From: Dorea sp. D27
GTDB taxonomy: Bacteria; Bacillota; Clostridia; Lachnospirales; Lachnospiraceae
Direction of reading: 5' to 3'
DNA: 64,000 nucleotides
NCBI RefSeq assembly: GCF_001185345.1
Contig: NZ_KQ236744.1
Coordinates: forward strand, 253,557-317,556
A model generated the notes under the pieces. It was not told the DNA's origin, did no database searches, and saw only the letters and a list, made by a program, of their open reading frames with translations. Position 1 is the first letter of the stretch. Each line of letters opens with the position of its first letter. A program made the translations under genes and the position numbers. Below, piece by piece: positions 63,087 to 64,000 of this stretch.

Positions 63087-64000
63087 ATGGTGTTGAAACC
63101 CATCATAGATTTATCAAAAGAATACGGCCTGGTATTTGATGGAGGCGGTGCAAGGGGAGCGTACCAGATTGGTGCATGGAAAGCGCTCAGGGAAGCCGGC
63201 GTGAAATTGAATGCAGTGGCAGGAACATCCGTGGGCGCATTAAATGGCGCCCTCGTTTGCATGGGTGATGAGGAAAAGGCGGAGGACATATGGAGCAAGA
63301 TGACTTTTTCCAATGTGATGGATGTGGATGACGAATGGATGGAACGTTTCTTCCGGAAGGAGACGACAATCCGCGAATTCCTGAATGAGGGATGGAGCCG
63401 CCTGAAAGACGGAGGGATTGACATCACTCCGCTGAAAAAGCTGATTCATGAAACTATAGAGGAAGAAAAGATACGTAAGAGCAGCATTGAATTCTGCCTG
63501 CTCACATTCTCAGTGTCCGATTTCAAGGAACTGGACCTGAGCGTCGAGGACATCCCAGAGGGCCTGCTGGAGGAATTCCTGCTGGCGAGCGCATACCTGA
63601 TAGGGTTTAAAAATGAGCGCCTGCACGGCAAGAAGTATATTGATGGGGGCGTTATCAATAATGTCCCGTTAAGCTCTCTCGTCAAAAGAGGGTACGAGAA
63701 TATAATAGAAGTACGAATCTACGGTCCGGGCAGGGAGCCCCGGGTAAAGATGCCGGACACGGGGGTGAAGTACGAGATAGGTCCCCGCGTGAAGCTGGGA
63801 AGCATTATAGAATTTTCGGGTAAGAGAAGCAGGCAGAATATGAAAATCGGATACTATGATGCCAAGAGGATGCTGTACGGACTGGAAGGATTCATCTATT
63901 ACGTGGATCAGACATACGATGATCTGTACTATGAAGAGCTGATGAGCGGGATAAAGGAGATTGAAAAGGCAGAGATTGCATTTGCCCTTAAGCTGTCCCT
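63087..64000 (+). CDS. Patatin-like phospholipase, 3' truncated by the window
   Basis: The frame stays open from 63087 to the window end (304 residues visible). The oxyanion motif is D-G-G-G-A-R-G-A-Y (18-26), the nucleophile elbow G-T-S-V-G has Ser48, and the second catalytic residue Asp186 is in I-D-G-G-V-I. It should be an acyl hydrolase on membrane lipids. AAAGGGCG precedes ATG. It lies 14 bases after the SPFH gene and is probably co-transcribed, linking a lipase with a membrane-domain organiser. Confidence 0.9.
   Translation, partial: MVLKPIIDLSKEYGLVFDGGGARGAYQIGAWKALREAGVKLNAVAGTSVGALNGALVCMGDEEKAEDIWSKMTFSNVMDVDDEWMERFFRKETTIREFLNEGWSRLKDGGIDITPLKKLIHETIEEEKIRKSSIEFCLLTFSVSDFKELDLSVEDIPEGLLEEFLLASAYLIGFKNERLHGKKYIDGGVINNVPLSSLVKRGYENIIEVRIYGPGREPRVKMPDTGVKYEIGPRVKLGSIIEFSGKRSRQNMKIGYYDAKRMLYGLEGFIYYVDQTYDDLYYEELMSGIKEIEKAEIAFALKLS

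Noticed and set aside
61685..64000. NfeD-SPFH-patatin as an antiphage system
   Set aside because: No nucleotide-signalling enzyme, nuclease or mobile-element context is present; the genes look like housekeeping membrane functions.

Overview
The window looks like a chromosomal segment of a gut-type Lachnospiraceae (Clostridia). The support is a moderate GC content with clean Gram-positive Shine-Dalgarno sequences, a nine-gene V-type ATP synthase operon, a large SRP RNA with an Alu domain, YesM/YesN and VanW-type genes, a SAM-I riboswitch before metK, and many genes whose nearest look-alikes (from memory, not a search) are lachnospiraceal. No phage, insertion sequence, CRISPR array, tRNA or rRNA gene was found.

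Region 1 (1-23.7 kb) is a sugar-use island after the 3' part of a YeiH-type exporter gene. It holds a ribose-type ABC importer (lipoprotein, permease, double ATPase, permease), two divergent membrane-anchored binding proteins that look like sensors, a YesM/YesN two-component system, and two catabolic operons. The first has a SIS isomerase, Zn dehydrogenase, SAF-domain oxidoreductase, FucI-like isomerase, FGGY kinase and RpiR regulator. The second has a class II aldolase/epimerase, FGGY kinase, FucI-like isomerase and a degenerate M24 protein. All three operons carry a similar tandem CTAAAAA-type repeat exactly 38 bp upstream of a -10-like hexamer. I read this as the candidate YesN regulon and as the most interesting unreported signal here. 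The sugar is not identifiable from sequence.

Region 2 (23.7-42 kb) is mostly housekeeping: an aroF-aroB-SDR operon on the minus strand, a PPTase/GH2 pair, a Glu-rich HTH protein, dGTPase, a second acidic two-domain protein, tadA, a methyltransferase, SRP RNA, an SGNH hydrolase, a B12-binding radical SAM protein, nth, a 34-residue membrane peptide, a VanW protein, an AIR-synthase-like protein and trmL. Two inverted copies of a REP-like palindrome lie at 33.2 and 41.2 kb.

Region 3 (42-51.1 kb) is the V-type ATP synthase operon in the order G/H-I-K-E-C-F-A-B-D. Its K subunit carries the full set of Na+-ligand residues, and a repeat-bearing insert separates B from D.

Region 4 (51.2-64 kb) holds a small acidic protein, a divergent shikimate kinase homologue, murA, an OFA-type MFS transporter, SAM riboswitch-metK, an OmpR-type two-component system, KtrB/KtrA potassium uptake, a TrmH-type RNA methyltransferase, NfeD-SPFH membrane proteins and a patatin-like phospholipase cut by the window end.
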